Source: an uncultured bacterium
Lineage (GTDB): Bacteria > Actinomycetota > Coriobacteriia > Coriobacteriales > Eggerthellaceae
Assembly: GCA_947564525.1 (NCBI GenBank)
Contig: CANOCK010000003.1
Coordinates: forward strand, 1-55,468
Direction: 5' to 3'
DNA length: 55,468 bases
The notes under the pieces were generated by a model. That model was not told the origin of the DNA, ran no database searches, and worked only from the letters and a program-made list of their open reading frames with translations. Of the stretch, positions 8,361 to 15,806 are shown one piece after another; the stretch's first letter is position 1; each line of letters starts with the position of its first letter. A program made the position numbers and the translations under genes.

Positions 8361-8566
8361 CCTTGTCCTCATGGGCTCACACCGTGCATTCAAGCTTATG
8401 CCCGGGCACACGCTACGCGCAGGCATCTCAAGAACAGCGTGCATCGCATGACAGGTCCGACCTATCGAGCGTGTGCGACAGGCTGGCCTGTTCGCATTCA
8501 TGGGTCTCGCCGCTCATGAACTGGTGCTTCTAAGAATGAGATGAGCCCATTCCCGAGGGCAATTAC
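8317..8566 (-). ncRNA. Candidate orphan structured RNA, ~250 nt
   Basis: On the minus strand a good sigma-70-type promoter (TTGAAA at 8600-8595, 17-base spacer, TAAACT at 8577-8572) is followed about 250 bases later by a strong intrinsic terminator, with no open frame of note between. The ends can pair: TGGGCTCA near the 5' end with TGAGCCCA near the 3' end, backed by GCCCT with AGGGC. Inside, GCACACGCT pairs perfectly with AGCGTGTGC across some 70 bases, and GCGAACAGG/CCTGTCGC forms a small hairpin. This closed-rod shape and size recall 6S RNA, but I cannot match a family; it lacks tmRNA, RNase P and SRP signatures. It could alternatively be the 3' untranslated region of the gene ending at 8745. 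Confidence 0.5.
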
Positions 8567-8571
8567 TAGAG

Positions 8572-8600
8572 AGTTTAACGACTTGGCAACGCTTTTTCAA
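8572..8600 (-). promoter_or_regulatory. Sigma-70-type promoter for the orphan RNA
   Basis: TTGAAA (8600-8595) and TAAACT (8577-8572) are separated by exactly 17 bases on the minus strand, the best-matching -35/-10 pair in this gene-poor stretch. It points away from the upstream gene's end and toward the terminator at 8323-8360. Confidence 0.55.
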
Positions 8601-8744
8601 GCATCGTCACACCGCGCGCGGCACATAATGCGACCGAATGCAACGCACAAAACGACGTATTAGGAAATCGCCTGCTCATGTTGCCCGTTCGCAGAGAAGA
8701 CCCTGCCGCTCGGCCCCACCGGCCCACCCGCGCGAAGCCCGCGC

Positions 8745-10553
8745 CTAGATCTCGGTGACGGTCAGGCCCTCGGCGGTGGTCCGCAGCGCCGCCTCGTAAT
8801 CCTGGCGCGACAGCTTGCTGCCCGACATGTTCACCGTAACGGTGGCCGTGGGCCCGTCCACGGAACCGCCCAGGTAGTTGCGCCCATAGTCGCGCTCGGT
8901 GCGGTTCACGAAGGCCGTGGCCGACGCCTCGGAGCTAAAGGTGGCCTGGAACACCGTCGTGGTGCACAGGCCCTGGTCGTCGAACGTCACCGTCTCGAAG
9001 ATGACCGGATGCTCTCCCTCTGGAGTGGTCAGGGTGTAGCGGTACTCCACCTTGCCCGCCAGGCTCGTGCTGCCCTCGCCACCGGCCGACCCGCCAGACG
9101 ATGGCGCGTTGGAGGCCGAGGAGTCGACCGTTGAGCCGGTCGAAGACGAAGACGAGCTGCTCGAGGACGAGGAGGAGGACGAGGAGGACTTCGACGACGA
9201 GGACGAGGTGCTCGACACGGCGCTCGGCGAGGAGCTCCCCTCGCTGCCGTGGTCGAAGGCACCCGTGGATATGGCCACCACGATGCCGATGATGGCTGCC
9301 AGCAGCAAGACCACCACGATGATCAGCACCACCATCAGCCGGCGGAACTTGCTATGGGACCGCGACGCGTCGTCCATCTCGTTCTTCATGGCCGCCACCG
9401 CGCCCGCCGCCTCCAGGGTGGTGGGCGGCGCGGCGTAGGGGTCCTGCCCCCAGGACGACCCCATCGGGTCGAGGGCCGTGGTCATGCCCAGCGGGTCGTA
9501 GCCGTAGCCCGAGGCCGCCGTGCCGCCATCGAAGGGGTAGCCCGACGAGTAGCCGTCCGCCCCGAAGGAGGGGCCGAGCGGGTCAGGCCCATAGGGCCAC
9601 GAGGTCGGCGACGGAGGGGGGGGGCCGGCGAGCATCGACAATCCGAAGGAGGAGCCGCCTGCGATCCCAGCGCCCCCCGCACCCGAAGGAATCGGGGGGA
9701 TGGCCTGGGTAAGGTCCGCCGCGCCGAGCCCAGCGCCCGCCATGGGCTGAACGCCCAGGCCGATCGGGGACGGATTCGCTGCCGGGAAGCCGCCTGCGCC
9801 AAGGGCGCCCGAGTCCAGCGGCATCGAGGAGGGTGCGAAGGGGTCGGGCACCGCCGACGGCGAGCCGAGGGTTGCGCCCAACGGCACCGAAGGCGCGTCC
9901 GGCGTGGGGAGCGACGCGCCTAGCGAGCCCTGGGACGCAGCGATGGCAGCGATGCCCAGGGCACCCGCCCCGGCGCCGTCCAGGGCATCCGAGCCCTGAG
10001 CTCCCCCCTGCCCCTCGGAGAGAGCCGGGGTCGACGGGCTGATGGCCCCCTCTATCACCGGAGCCGAGAGCTCCTCGGGCTCAGGCACGGGGAACAGCGG
10101 CGACTGCACCGCGATGAAGCCGCCGTCGGTGGCAGCAGCGCTCCCCTGGGGGAAGAACGTGACCGGCGCATCCGGGTCCGCGCTCGGCCGCACCGGCGGC
10201 TGGGCTGCGTCGGTTTCGGCGGGCACCACATCCCCATCAGGGCTTACGTGCACCGTCACTTTGAAGCCTGGACCCGAGGAGTCCTCGGGCTGGCCCATGC
10301 CGGCGGCCGCTGCGGCCTTCTTGCGCGCTTGGGACTGGCGGAACGCCCCCATCCGGGGGTTCAGGAAGCTCGGGATGCCCGGCAGCTTCGACAGGCCCTC
10401 AGCGGCCTGCTCCGCCTCGGCCGCCGCCTGCTCGGGCGACCGGTAGGGCAGCTCCTCCCCGGCGATGGAGCTCTCGATCTCCTCCTCGGAGAAGCCAGCC
10501 TGGGAGAGCAGCTTGTCCAGAGACATGCCGCTGCCTTCGCGCTTCTCATACAT
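8745..10553 (-). CDS. Single-pass membrane protein with low-complexity N-terminus, 602 aa
   Basis: I do not recognise a family name. About 390 residues of Pro/Ala/Gly/Ser-rich sequence without Cys (presumably cytoplasmic) lead to one transmembrane helix (LMVVLIIVVVLLLAAIIGIVVAI, about 407-429). A Ser-rich linker (some 30 Ser) follows, then an extracellular domain of about 100 residues beginning KVEYRYTLTTPEGEHPVIFE. The gene ending at 11310 has the same plan and a similar end domain. The paralogue begins MAENETSGGLSLEALLA and aligns with MYEKREGSGMSLDKLLS, which supports the ATG at 10553; an alternative ATG at 10526 has GAAGG seven bases upstream. A nine-base C tract on the coding strand (9616-9624) encodes GPPPP. 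Confidence 0.85.
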   Translation of the reverse strand: MYEKREGSGMSLDKLLSQAGFSEEEIESSIAGEELPYRSPEQAAAEAEQAAEGLSKLPGIPSFLNPRMGAFRQSQARKKAAAAAGMGQPEDSSGPGFKVTVHVSPDGDVVPAETDAAQPPVRPSADPDAPVTFFPQGSAAATDGGFIAVQSPLFPVPEPEELSAPVIEGAISPSTPALSEGQGGAQGSDALDGAGAGALGIAAIAASQGSLGASLPTPDAPSVPLGATLGSPSAVPDPFAPSSMPLDSGALGAGGFPAANPSPIGLGVQPMAGAGLGAADLTQAIPPIPSGAGGAGIAGGSSFGLSMLAGPPPPSPTSWPYGPDPLGPSFGADGYSSGYPFDGGTAASGYGYDPLGMTTALDPMGSSWGQDPYAAPPTTLEAAGAVAAMKNEMDDASRSHSKFRRLMVVLIIVVVLLLAAIIGIVVAISTGAFDHGSEGSSSPSAVSSTSSSSSKSSSSSSSSSSSSSSSSTGSTVDSSASNAPSSGGSAGGEGSTSLAGKVEYRYTLTTPEGEHPVIFETVTFDDQGLCTTTVFQATFSSEASATAFVNRTERDYGRNYLGGSVDGPTATVTVNMSGSKLSRQDYEAALRTTAEGLTVTEI

Positions 10554-10794
10554 GGCTGCTCACCGCCTGCCCGAGGCATAGGCACAGGCGCATGCGCCGA
10601 CGGCCACCAGGTCCTTCACGGCGCATCTCAAGCAAGGCTATGTTTCGCCATTTCAGCATAAGTTCATTCAGCATAGCACTTACCCCGCGCACGGCAGGTC
10701 GCCGCATCGTGCTTTTTGGAAAACCTCAGGAAAACCCCCACTTCCAGACCGTTCGCCGCCCTTCCAGGCACCCCATGCGCAGGAAAAATACTCC

Positions 10795-10823
10795 TTGCTT
10801 AAAGCCAGGAGCCATGGCACAAT
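10795..10823 (+). promoter_or_regulatory. Promoter of the Phd-like gene
   Basis: TTGCTT (10795-10800), a 17-base spacer and CACAAT (10818-10823) precede the plus-strand start by about 45 bases. In the rest of the 10554-10865 gap I see only TTCAGCATA repeated at about 10652 and 10667, which could be a binding site for the minus-strand gene. Confidence 0.5.
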
Positions 10824-10865
10824 AGAGCGTATCGTTTGAACAGATCCCGTAAGGAGACACACAAG

Positions 10866-11093
10866 ATGGCCAACGATATGAACCTCCCTCGCCTTACTGA
10901 GCTTTCGAGCCTGCTGATCACCTCCGACGACCTGGGCAAGGCCCACGAGGCTGACTTCGTTCGCAGCATCAAGAACGACAAGGTGAAGATGCTGGTCACC
11001 GACAACCAGATTTCCTGCGTCATGCTGGCCCCTGAGGTCTACTCCGCCTTCATGGAGGTCTCCGATCAGCTGATGAAGAGCGCCGCCAAGTAG
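10866..11093 (+). CDS. Small Phd/YefM-like protein, 75 aa, without a toxin partner
   Basis: The pattern KMLVTDNQISCVMLAPEVYSAFMEVSDQL (about residues 39-67) follows the fold of prevent-host-death/YefM antitoxins, in which a strand (here VKMLVTDNQISCVMLAPEVY) leads to a helix with PExY. The N-terminal half SELSSLL-like ITSDDLGKAHEADFVRSI differs from classical Phd, so assignment is tentative. The ATG at 10866 has AAGGAG nine bases upstream; an earlier in-frame ATG at 10836 has none. It has its own promoter and a strong terminator and stands alone between two minus-strand membrane-protein genes, with no RelE/Doc-like toxin next to it. It may be an orphan regulator. Confidence 0.7.
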   Translation: MANDMNLPRLTELSSLLITSDDLGKAHEADFVRSIKNDKVKMLVTDNQISCVMLAPEVYSAFMEVSDQLMKSAAK

Positions 11094-11118
11094 CACGCGC
11101 CTCCATAGGACAGATAAG

Positions 11119-11143
11119 GGCCCGCCGATTGGCGGGCCTTTTT
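11119..11143 (+). terminator. Rho-independent terminator of the Phd-like gene
   Basis: GGCCCGCC (11119-11126), loop GATT, GGCGGGCC (11131-11138), then TTTTT. It lies 26 bases after the stop codon and is a textbook intrinsic terminator. Confidence 0.92.
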
Positions 11144-11309
11144 GCTTGCCGATCAAGCTTGCTTGCTGGTCGAGCGTCACGCCTTCGAAGGAAGCGGCAG
11201 CGAGCCCGGCGCATCGCCATGGCACGCGAATTCGCGGCGAGCTGAGCCATGCGACCTGCTTCGCCCCTCGCGTTCGCCCAAGCGACGCGACCAGGGCGGC
11301 TGCTGGCTG

Positions 11310-13157
11310 CTAGATGATGACCTCGCAGCCAACGGTGTTGGTCATGACCAGCGCCGTGTAAGTGCTCTTGAGCAGATGCTCGCTGCTCATGTGGAGGGTG
11401 AACACCACCGAGCTGTTGTCCACGCGGCCATCCACGTAGGCGTTGTCCTGGAACTGCTTCTTGAAGTTGGCCAGGGTATGGGCCGCGGTCTCGAAGTCGG
11501 AGGTCTGCATGGTGATCACGCTCTGCTCCAACACGCCACCGGTGCTGAAGCTGGCCACCTCGGTGGTGGGGCACAGCGTGCCGTTGGAGTCGGCCGCGCG
11601 ATAGCGGTAGGTGATCTGGCGGCCGGCGGCTTCGCTGATCTCGGTCGCCTTGGCCTCGATGTCCTCGGAGGCGTTGGCCGTGCCGGACACGAACAGCACC
11701 ACGGCGCCGACGCCCGCCAACAGCGCCAGGATGATGAGGAAGGTGCCCAGCCGACGATAGCGCCGCGCCTTCTGCGAGGCCTTGCGCTCTGCCGCGGTCT
11801 CCAGCTGGCGCGTCTCCTCGGCGAACACCGCGTCCTCGTAGGAGATGGTGGTCAGGTGCTGCGAGGGCAGCGGCTCCACCATGACCTCCTCGGTAGCGGT
11901 CACCTTGGCCTTGCGCGGCCGCACCGCCGGGGCTGCCGCTGCCGCAGCTTGAGCCTGGGCTTGAGCTGCTGCTGCCGCGGCTGCAGCTGCGGCAGCTGCT
12001 TGGGCCTGAGCCTGAGCACGCGCTTGCGCCTCGGCCTGTGCCTGGGCCTGGGCCTGCGCTTGGGCTTGGGCTTCTGCCTGAGCCTGCTGGAGCGCCGCCT
12101 CCTGGGCGGCTGCCTCCCGCGCTGCCGCCTCTTCGGCCTTGCGCTGGGCTGCCAGGCGCGCCGCCTCCTCGGCAGCAGCTTCCTCCGCCGCACGCTGGAC
12201 CTCGCGCTCCTCGGCCTCCTGTGGGCTCATGAAGGTCGGCTCGCTGGTGGCGAAGAGGGGCTCCTCGGTCACGACCTCCATCGCCGCCGGAGCCTCTGCC
12301 GCCTCGACGGAGGCTGGCTCGGCTTGCGCCTGTTTCTCGACGACCGCAGGCTCCGCCGTAGGAAGGGCCTCGGTCTTCGCCGCCTTGCGCTCGCTGCGGT
12401 TCGCCTTGAACGTGACCGGTGCCGACTCGGCCTGCCGGGCAGCGGTGCGGTCGTCGACCTGCTGCTGTGCCGCCAAGGCGGCCTGGGCCGCTTGGGCCGA
12501 GGCGTTGGCCATGCGGCTCACGGCCTTCTCATGGGTGTGCAGCACCTCGCCGCCCTGGGCGCCGGCGGCGAAGTCCTCTTCGCCACGGCGCGGCAGGTCC
12601 GCATAGCGGCTGCGGTAGGCCGAAGCTCCCTCTTCCCGAGCCGCCCGCGCAATGGCCTCTCGAGCCACCACGTCGGCTGCGGCCTGGGCCTGCTCCTCGC
12701 GGGCTGCGGCTTGGGCGAGGGCCACCGGGTCGACCGCACCGCTGCCAGGCGCCGGCTCCGCCGGGCGCGCCGCGTTGTCGGAGGAGCCGAAGCCCAGGGC
12801 CGCTGCCAGGTCGAAGGCCCCATCGGGTACGGCAGAGCCGTGGGACGTGCCCGTCGCCTGCCGCGGGGCGCTGCCGCCACCGTAGCCCAGGGCCGCTGCC
12901 AGGTCGAAGCCGCCCGAGTCCGAAGCCGTGGCCGGCTCCGGCCCCTCGGCAGTTGGGACCGCTTGGGCCGCCGGCTGCTGGGCCGCCGGCTGGGACGCCG
13001 AAGCAGCCTGCGTCGAGACGTCGCTCGCTTCTGCTGCGGGCTGGGGTTGGGGGGCCGGCTCCTGCTCGGGGGCCGGTGCGGGCTCTGCCTCGGCGCCTCG
13101 GGCCGCTGCAAGGAGCGCCTCGAGGGAAAGGCCGCCGCTCGTTTCGTTTTCCGCCAT
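11310..13157 (-). CDS. Single-pass membrane protein with Ala/Gln-rich coiled region, 615 aa
   Basis: Paralogue in design of the gene ending at 8745; family not recognised. A long acidic, Ala/Pro/Glu-rich N-terminal part contains a helical stretch rich in AQAQAQ and AEEAA repeats (about 310-400), probably a coiled coil. One transmembrane helix follows (GTFLIILALLAGVGAVVLFV, about 478-497), then an outside domain of about 110 residues starting ITYRYRAADSNGTLC, comparable to YRYTLTTPEGE in the paralogue. GGAG lies seven bases before the ATG. It follows the Ser-rich secreted protein gene by 53 bases on the same strand. Role unknown; the shared end domain suggests both sense or bind something outside the membrane. 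Confidence 0.85.
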   Translation of the reverse strand: MAENETSGGLSLEALLAAARGAEAEPAPAPEQEPAPQPQPAAEASDVSTQAASASQPAAQQPAAQAVPTAEGPEPATASDSGGFDLAAALGYGGGSAPRQATGTSHGSAVPDGAFDLAAALGFGSSDNAARPAEPAPGSGAVDPVALAQAAAREEQAQAAADVVAREAIARAAREEGASAYRSRYADLPRRGEEDFAAGAQGGEVLHTHEKAVSRMANASAQAAQAALAAQQQVDDRTAARQAESAPVTFKANRSERKAAKTEALPTAEPAVVEKQAQAEPASVEAAEAPAAMEVVTEEPLFATSEPTFMSPQEAEEREVQRAAEEAAAEEAARLAAQRKAEEAAAREAAAQEAALQQAQAEAQAQAQAQAQAQAEAQARAQAQAQAAAAAAAAAAAAQAQAQAAAAAAPAVRPRKAKVTATEEVMVEPLPSQHLTTISYEDAVFAEETRQLETAAERKASQKARRYRRLGTFLIILALLAGVGAVVLFVSGTANASEDIEAKATEISEAAGRQITYRYRAADSNGTLCPTTEVASFSTGGVLEQSVITMQTSDFETAAHTLANFKKQFQDNAYVDGRVDNSSVVFTLHMSSEHLLKSTYTALVMTNTVGCEVII

Positions 13158-13210
13158 AAGCCTGCTCCGTCTACTCTCTGCCGTAGGTCAACGCGTCGAG
13201 GCCGCCGCGA

Positions 13211-13837
13211 TCAGCGGCGCCCCTTCGACGCCCGCTTCTTCACGCGATGGGCTCGCAGGAAGGCGAGCACCGCCAGGAAGGCCGCCGCCGCGGCGCCGAT
13301 GATCAAGCCCGTCTGGGCCGCCGAGGTGAAGTACTGCTCCTCGGCCGTGGAGTCGAACCTCTCCTCGACGTCGACCACGTAGGTCTTGTTGAGGGCGTAC
13401 CACGGGCCGACGTAGCCTCGGTCGCTGCCGCCCTGGGACGACGCCCCCGCCGAGGACGAGCCCGAAGGGGCCGACCCCGTCGCGCTCGACGCGGCGCTGC
13501 CGCTCGTCGATGCGCTAGAGCTGCTGCTGCCCGAGGTCTGCCGCAGCGCGTTGCCGGAGGCCCCGCTGCTGCCCGACGAGGCGCCTCCCTGGGCGCCCGT
13601 GTCGGAGCTGGTCGAGCCGTTGCCTTCGTCATCATCGGCAGCGCCGCCGGCCATGCCGGAGCCGCCGCTACCATCGGGCGCATCGGCCCACGCCATGGTC
13701 GCAATGCCAGCGCTTTCGGATAAAGGCAGTTCAGCAGCTGGTCCCGGTACCAGCGAGCAGCCGAGCATGCATCCGACAACGATGCTGCAACCCGTGCGCA
13801 GGAAAGCCTTCCAGCTTGGTGCCATCACCTTATGCAC
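13211..13837 (-). CDS. Secreted Ser/Gly-rich protein with C-terminal membrane anchor, 208 aa
   Basis: Family not recognised. A signal-type N-terminus (basic start, hydrophobic stretch TGCSIVVGCMLGCSLV, then PAAELPLS) is followed by about 90 residues of Ser/Gly/Ala low complexity. A short folded part (RGYVGPWYALNKTYVVDVEERF) leads to a C-terminal helix (GLIIGAAAAAFLAVLAFL) and a basic tail HRVKKRASKGRR. The topology would leave the Ser-rich part outside with a cytoplasmic tail. The first ATG is used; a second ATG four codons on has AAGGTG too close to it. It is first in a run with the 615-aa protein, which shares the Ser/Ala-rich habit. Confidence 0.75.
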   Translation of the reverse strand: MHKVMAPSWKAFLRTGCSIVVGCMLGCSLVPGPAAELPLSESAGIATMAWADAPDGSGGSGMAGGAADDDEGNGSTSSDTGAQGGASSGSSGASGNALRQTSGSSSSSASTSGSAASSATGSAPSGSSSAGASSQGGSDRGYVGPWYALNKTYVVDVEERFDSTAEEQYFTSAAQTGLIIGAAAAAFLAVLAFLRAHRVKKRASKGRR

Positions 13838-13980
13838 GAGAGCGCTCTCTTCCCTTTCGCCTGCATTTATTCATAATCCTACTAATTATACTCACAGAAC
13901 GGCGTCAAGAATAGGGGGCTGACCACGCTTTTTGGAGGTTTTTCCCTCAACGGCGCCTCGCATGCTCAGAGCAGCGCGGT

Positions 13981-14256
13981 TCACACCTGGTACATGAACT
14001 GGAACACGTCCTCGCGCTGGATGATGATCTGCATGCCCAGCTCGTCGGCGACGGCGTGCAGCTTCTCCTGGACGGTGTTGAAGTCGCACACCTCGGGCTC
14101 CAAGGTGATGAGCATGGTCATGGAGAAAATCTCCTCGTCGCCGAGGATGGTCTGGCTGATGTCGTCGATGTTGGCGCGGCAGGCGGCCAGGGTGGTGGCC
14201 ACCGCCGCCACGATGCCGGTGCTGTCCTTGCCGAGCACGGATATGACGCATTTCAT
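13981..14256 (-). CDS. ACT-domain protein of the UPF0237 (GcvR-like) type
   Basis: A single ACT domain of 91 aa: MKCVISVLGKDSTGIVAAVA at the N-terminus is the beta-alpha start with the Gly-rich ligand loop (GKDSTGIVA), and the second beta-alpha-beta follows. ACT domains bind amino acids and control enzymes or regulators. UPF0237 proteins usually neighbour a UPF0210 (PFL-family) protein. Here that partner is absent from the window and the gene follows folE by 39 bases on the same strand, so the effector target is unknown. AGGGACC precedes the ATG. Confidence 0.9.
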   Translation of the reverse strand: MKCVISVLGKDSTGIVAAVATTLAACRANIDDISQTILGDEEIFSMTMLITLEPEVCDFNTVQEKLHAVADELGMQIIIQREDVFQFMYQV

Positions 14257-14295
14257 GAGAGGTCCCTTCCTCGGGTGCTTCCGTCTCCCGGTATT

Positions 14296-14856
14296 CTACC
14301 GGAGTATCAGCGACAGGGCCTCGGAACGGGCGGGAGCGCTCTTCTCGAACACGCCACGGACCGCGCTGGTCACCGTCTGCGAGCCCGGCTTCTTCACCCC
14401 GCGCATGGACATGCACATGTGCTCGGCCTCCAGCACCACGATGACCCCCTGGGGGTTCAGCTGCTCGATGAGCGTGTCGGCAATCTGGCTGGTCAGGCGC
14501 TCCTGGACCTGCGGGCGCTTGGCGAACGCGTCCACCAGCCGCGCGAGCTTGGACAGCCCGCAGATGCGGCCGTCGGTAGCGGGGATGTAGGCCACGTGGG
14601 CCTTGCCGAAGAACGGCACCAGGTGGTGCTCGCACATGGAGTAGAACGGGATGTCCTTCACGAGCACCATCTCCTCATGATGCTCGTCGAACGTCACCTC
14701 GAAGTGCCGCGCCGGGTTCTCGGAGAGCCCCGCGAACACCTCCTCGTACATGCGCGCCACCCGCGCGGGGGTCTCGCGCAGTCCCTCGCGGTCGGGGTCC
14801 TCGCCCACGCCTTCGAGGATGAGGCGCACGCCCTCTTCGATCTTCGTCTTGTCCAT
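14296..14856 (-). CDS. folE: GTP cyclohydrolase I
   Basis: Converts GTP to 7,8-dihydroneopterin triphosphate, the first step of tetrahydrofolate synthesis. Zinc and active-site motifs are intact: [20 protein letters not shown] (about 72-91) and [17 protein letters not shown] (about 143-159) supply the Cys-His-Cys zinc ligands. The length of 186 aa is normal. The frame is open upstream, but AGGAAGG nine bases before the ATG at 14856 and the family start ([16 protein letters not shown]) decide it. No other folate gene is adjacent; the next gene is the ACT-domain protein. Confidence 0.96.
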   Translation of the reverse strand: MDKTKIEEGVRLILEGVGEDPDREGLRETPARVARMYEEVFAGLSENPARHFEVTFDEHHEEMVLVKDIPFYSMCEHHLVPFFGKAHVAYIPATDGRICGLSKLARLVDAFAKRPQVQERLTSQIADTLIEQLNPQGVIVVLEAEHMCMSMRGVKKPGSQTVTSAVRGVFEKSAPARSEALSLILR

Positions 14857-14946
14857 GGACTGCCGCCTTCCTGGGAAGCTGCCGAGGGCAGGGCCGCGAC
14901 GACACCCGTCGCCACCCCGCCCGAAAGCCACTAGGGGAGCCACCAT

Positions 14947-15104
14947 TATAGAAGATGCGGGCAGCCTTGGCGGCCGACTGGCGCCTACTTGAGCGCCAAG
15001 AAGATGTCCACGTCCGCGCGCTCGGCGTCGTCCCGGTCAGTACGCCTCGAAGTCCCTCGTCCAGGAGCGCTGGGCCGCGCACCGCCGCTCCAGCATGGCC
15101 GCCC
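14947..15104 (-). pseudogene. Possible decayed coding remnant after the HTH-Fic gene
   Basis: On the minus strand short, codon-biased pieces persist, such as a frame ending QRSWTRDFEAY-stop near 15036 and, a frame away, [15 protein letters not shown]-stop near 14988. They read like the C-terminal ends of a protein broken by a shift. I cannot name it. It may be the debris of the gene that lost its middle part immediately upstream. Confidence 0.25.
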
Positions 15105-15698
15105 TCACAGCAAGCCGTGGCGCTCGAACAGGGCCACCAGCGTCCTCAGCGTGAGCTTGCGGGCCATGATCTGCTGGTACGTGGCCGACTTGACCCGGCC
15201 CTTCGCCCGCAGCTCTTCCATGGTGGCCTCGACCGTGACCTGCTCGGCCTGGAGCATCGTGGCGGAAAGGGGCCGATCGGCGTTGTCGACCACGTAGTCG
15301 ATGGCCCGGAAGTGGTTGGAGGCCTCCACCACGTCATCCACCATGACCGAGCCGTCCTCAGCTCCGATGGTGGCCGTCTCGAAGATGAGCCGCGTCTGGT
15401 CCAGCGACAGACGGCTCCCCTCTATGCGGTTGGAGCTGTAGGTGAGCTCCACCTGCACCTTGTGGTAGATGCCTCCCTTGACCTTCGCAGCCTTCTCGCG
15501 CTGCAACCGCTCGACCAGCGGCGATGCGGCCTCGCGCCGCTTGCTTGCGCGGAGGGGCTTCTTCGCATCAGCCGGGATGCCCCACGTCCTACCGACCCTT
15601 TGGGCCCCCGGCACGCGACCCAGGGCGCAGTAGTTGCGCACGCTCCTGGCGGAGACGCCCCAACGCTTCGCAGCCTCTGACACGGAGATGAGCTCCAT
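15105..15698 (-). CDS. HTH-Fic family protein lacking the catalytic Fic core
   Basis: Residues 1-45 are an excisionase/MerR-like helix-turn-helix (SVSEAAKRWGVSARSVRNYC, then GRTWGIP). Residues 60-145 match the N-terminal part of Fic (AMP-transferase) proteins: QVELTYSSNRIEGSRLSLDQT contains the inhibitory SxxxEG motif (Ser89, Glu93, Gly94) and SNHFRAIDYV follows. The chain then jumps to a C-terminal winged-helix-like end (KGRVKSATYQQI...LTLRTLVALFERHGLL). The catalytic HPFxDGNGRxxR motif and roughly 100-150 residues around it are missing, although the frame is intact. So it is either an internally deleted remnant or a stand-alone regulator. Just upstream is a 28-bp perfect palindrome with its half-site repeated. 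Confidence 0.75.
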   Translation of the reverse strand: MELISVSEAAKRWGVSARSVRNYCALGRVPGAQRVGRTWGIPADAKKPLRASKRREAASPLVERLQREKAAKVKGGIYHKVQVELTYSSNRIEGSRLSLDQTRLIFETATIGAEDGSVMVDDVVEASNHFRAIDYVVDNADRPLSATMLQAEQVTVEATMEELRAKGRVKSATYQQIMARKLTLRTLVALFERHGLL

Positions 15699-15713
15699 CG
15701 CCTCGCTCCCTCG

Positions 15714-15779
15714 TCGGCAAGAACAGTGCCCTCATTGCAGCAAGGCGGGTAGCTTTCTTGCCGATATCGGCAAGAAAGC
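15714..15779. promoter_or_regulatory. 28-bp perfect palindrome and extra half-site (operator candidate)
   Basis: GCTTTCTTGCCGAT (15752-15765) is followed directly by its exact complement to 15779. The half-site TCGGCAAGAA occurs again at 15714-15723, 16 bases before the HTH-Fic start. Position and repetition fit an operator bound by the HTH-Fic protein. No T run follows, so a terminator for the DUF2130 gene is less likely. Confidence 0.65.
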
Positions 15780-15806
15780 GCCACAGGGGCCAGCGCCCCC
15801 GACCGC

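Noticed and set aside
8317-8566. tmRNA, RNase P or SRP RNA
   Set aside because: No tag peptide, no tRNA-like end, no RNase P core and no SRP GGAAG motif could be found.
14947-15104. Intact short gene MLERRC...DFEAY after the HTH-Fic gene
   Set aside because: Only 19 codons, no good ribosome-binding site, and a neighbouring frame carries equally gene-like residues; better read as debris.
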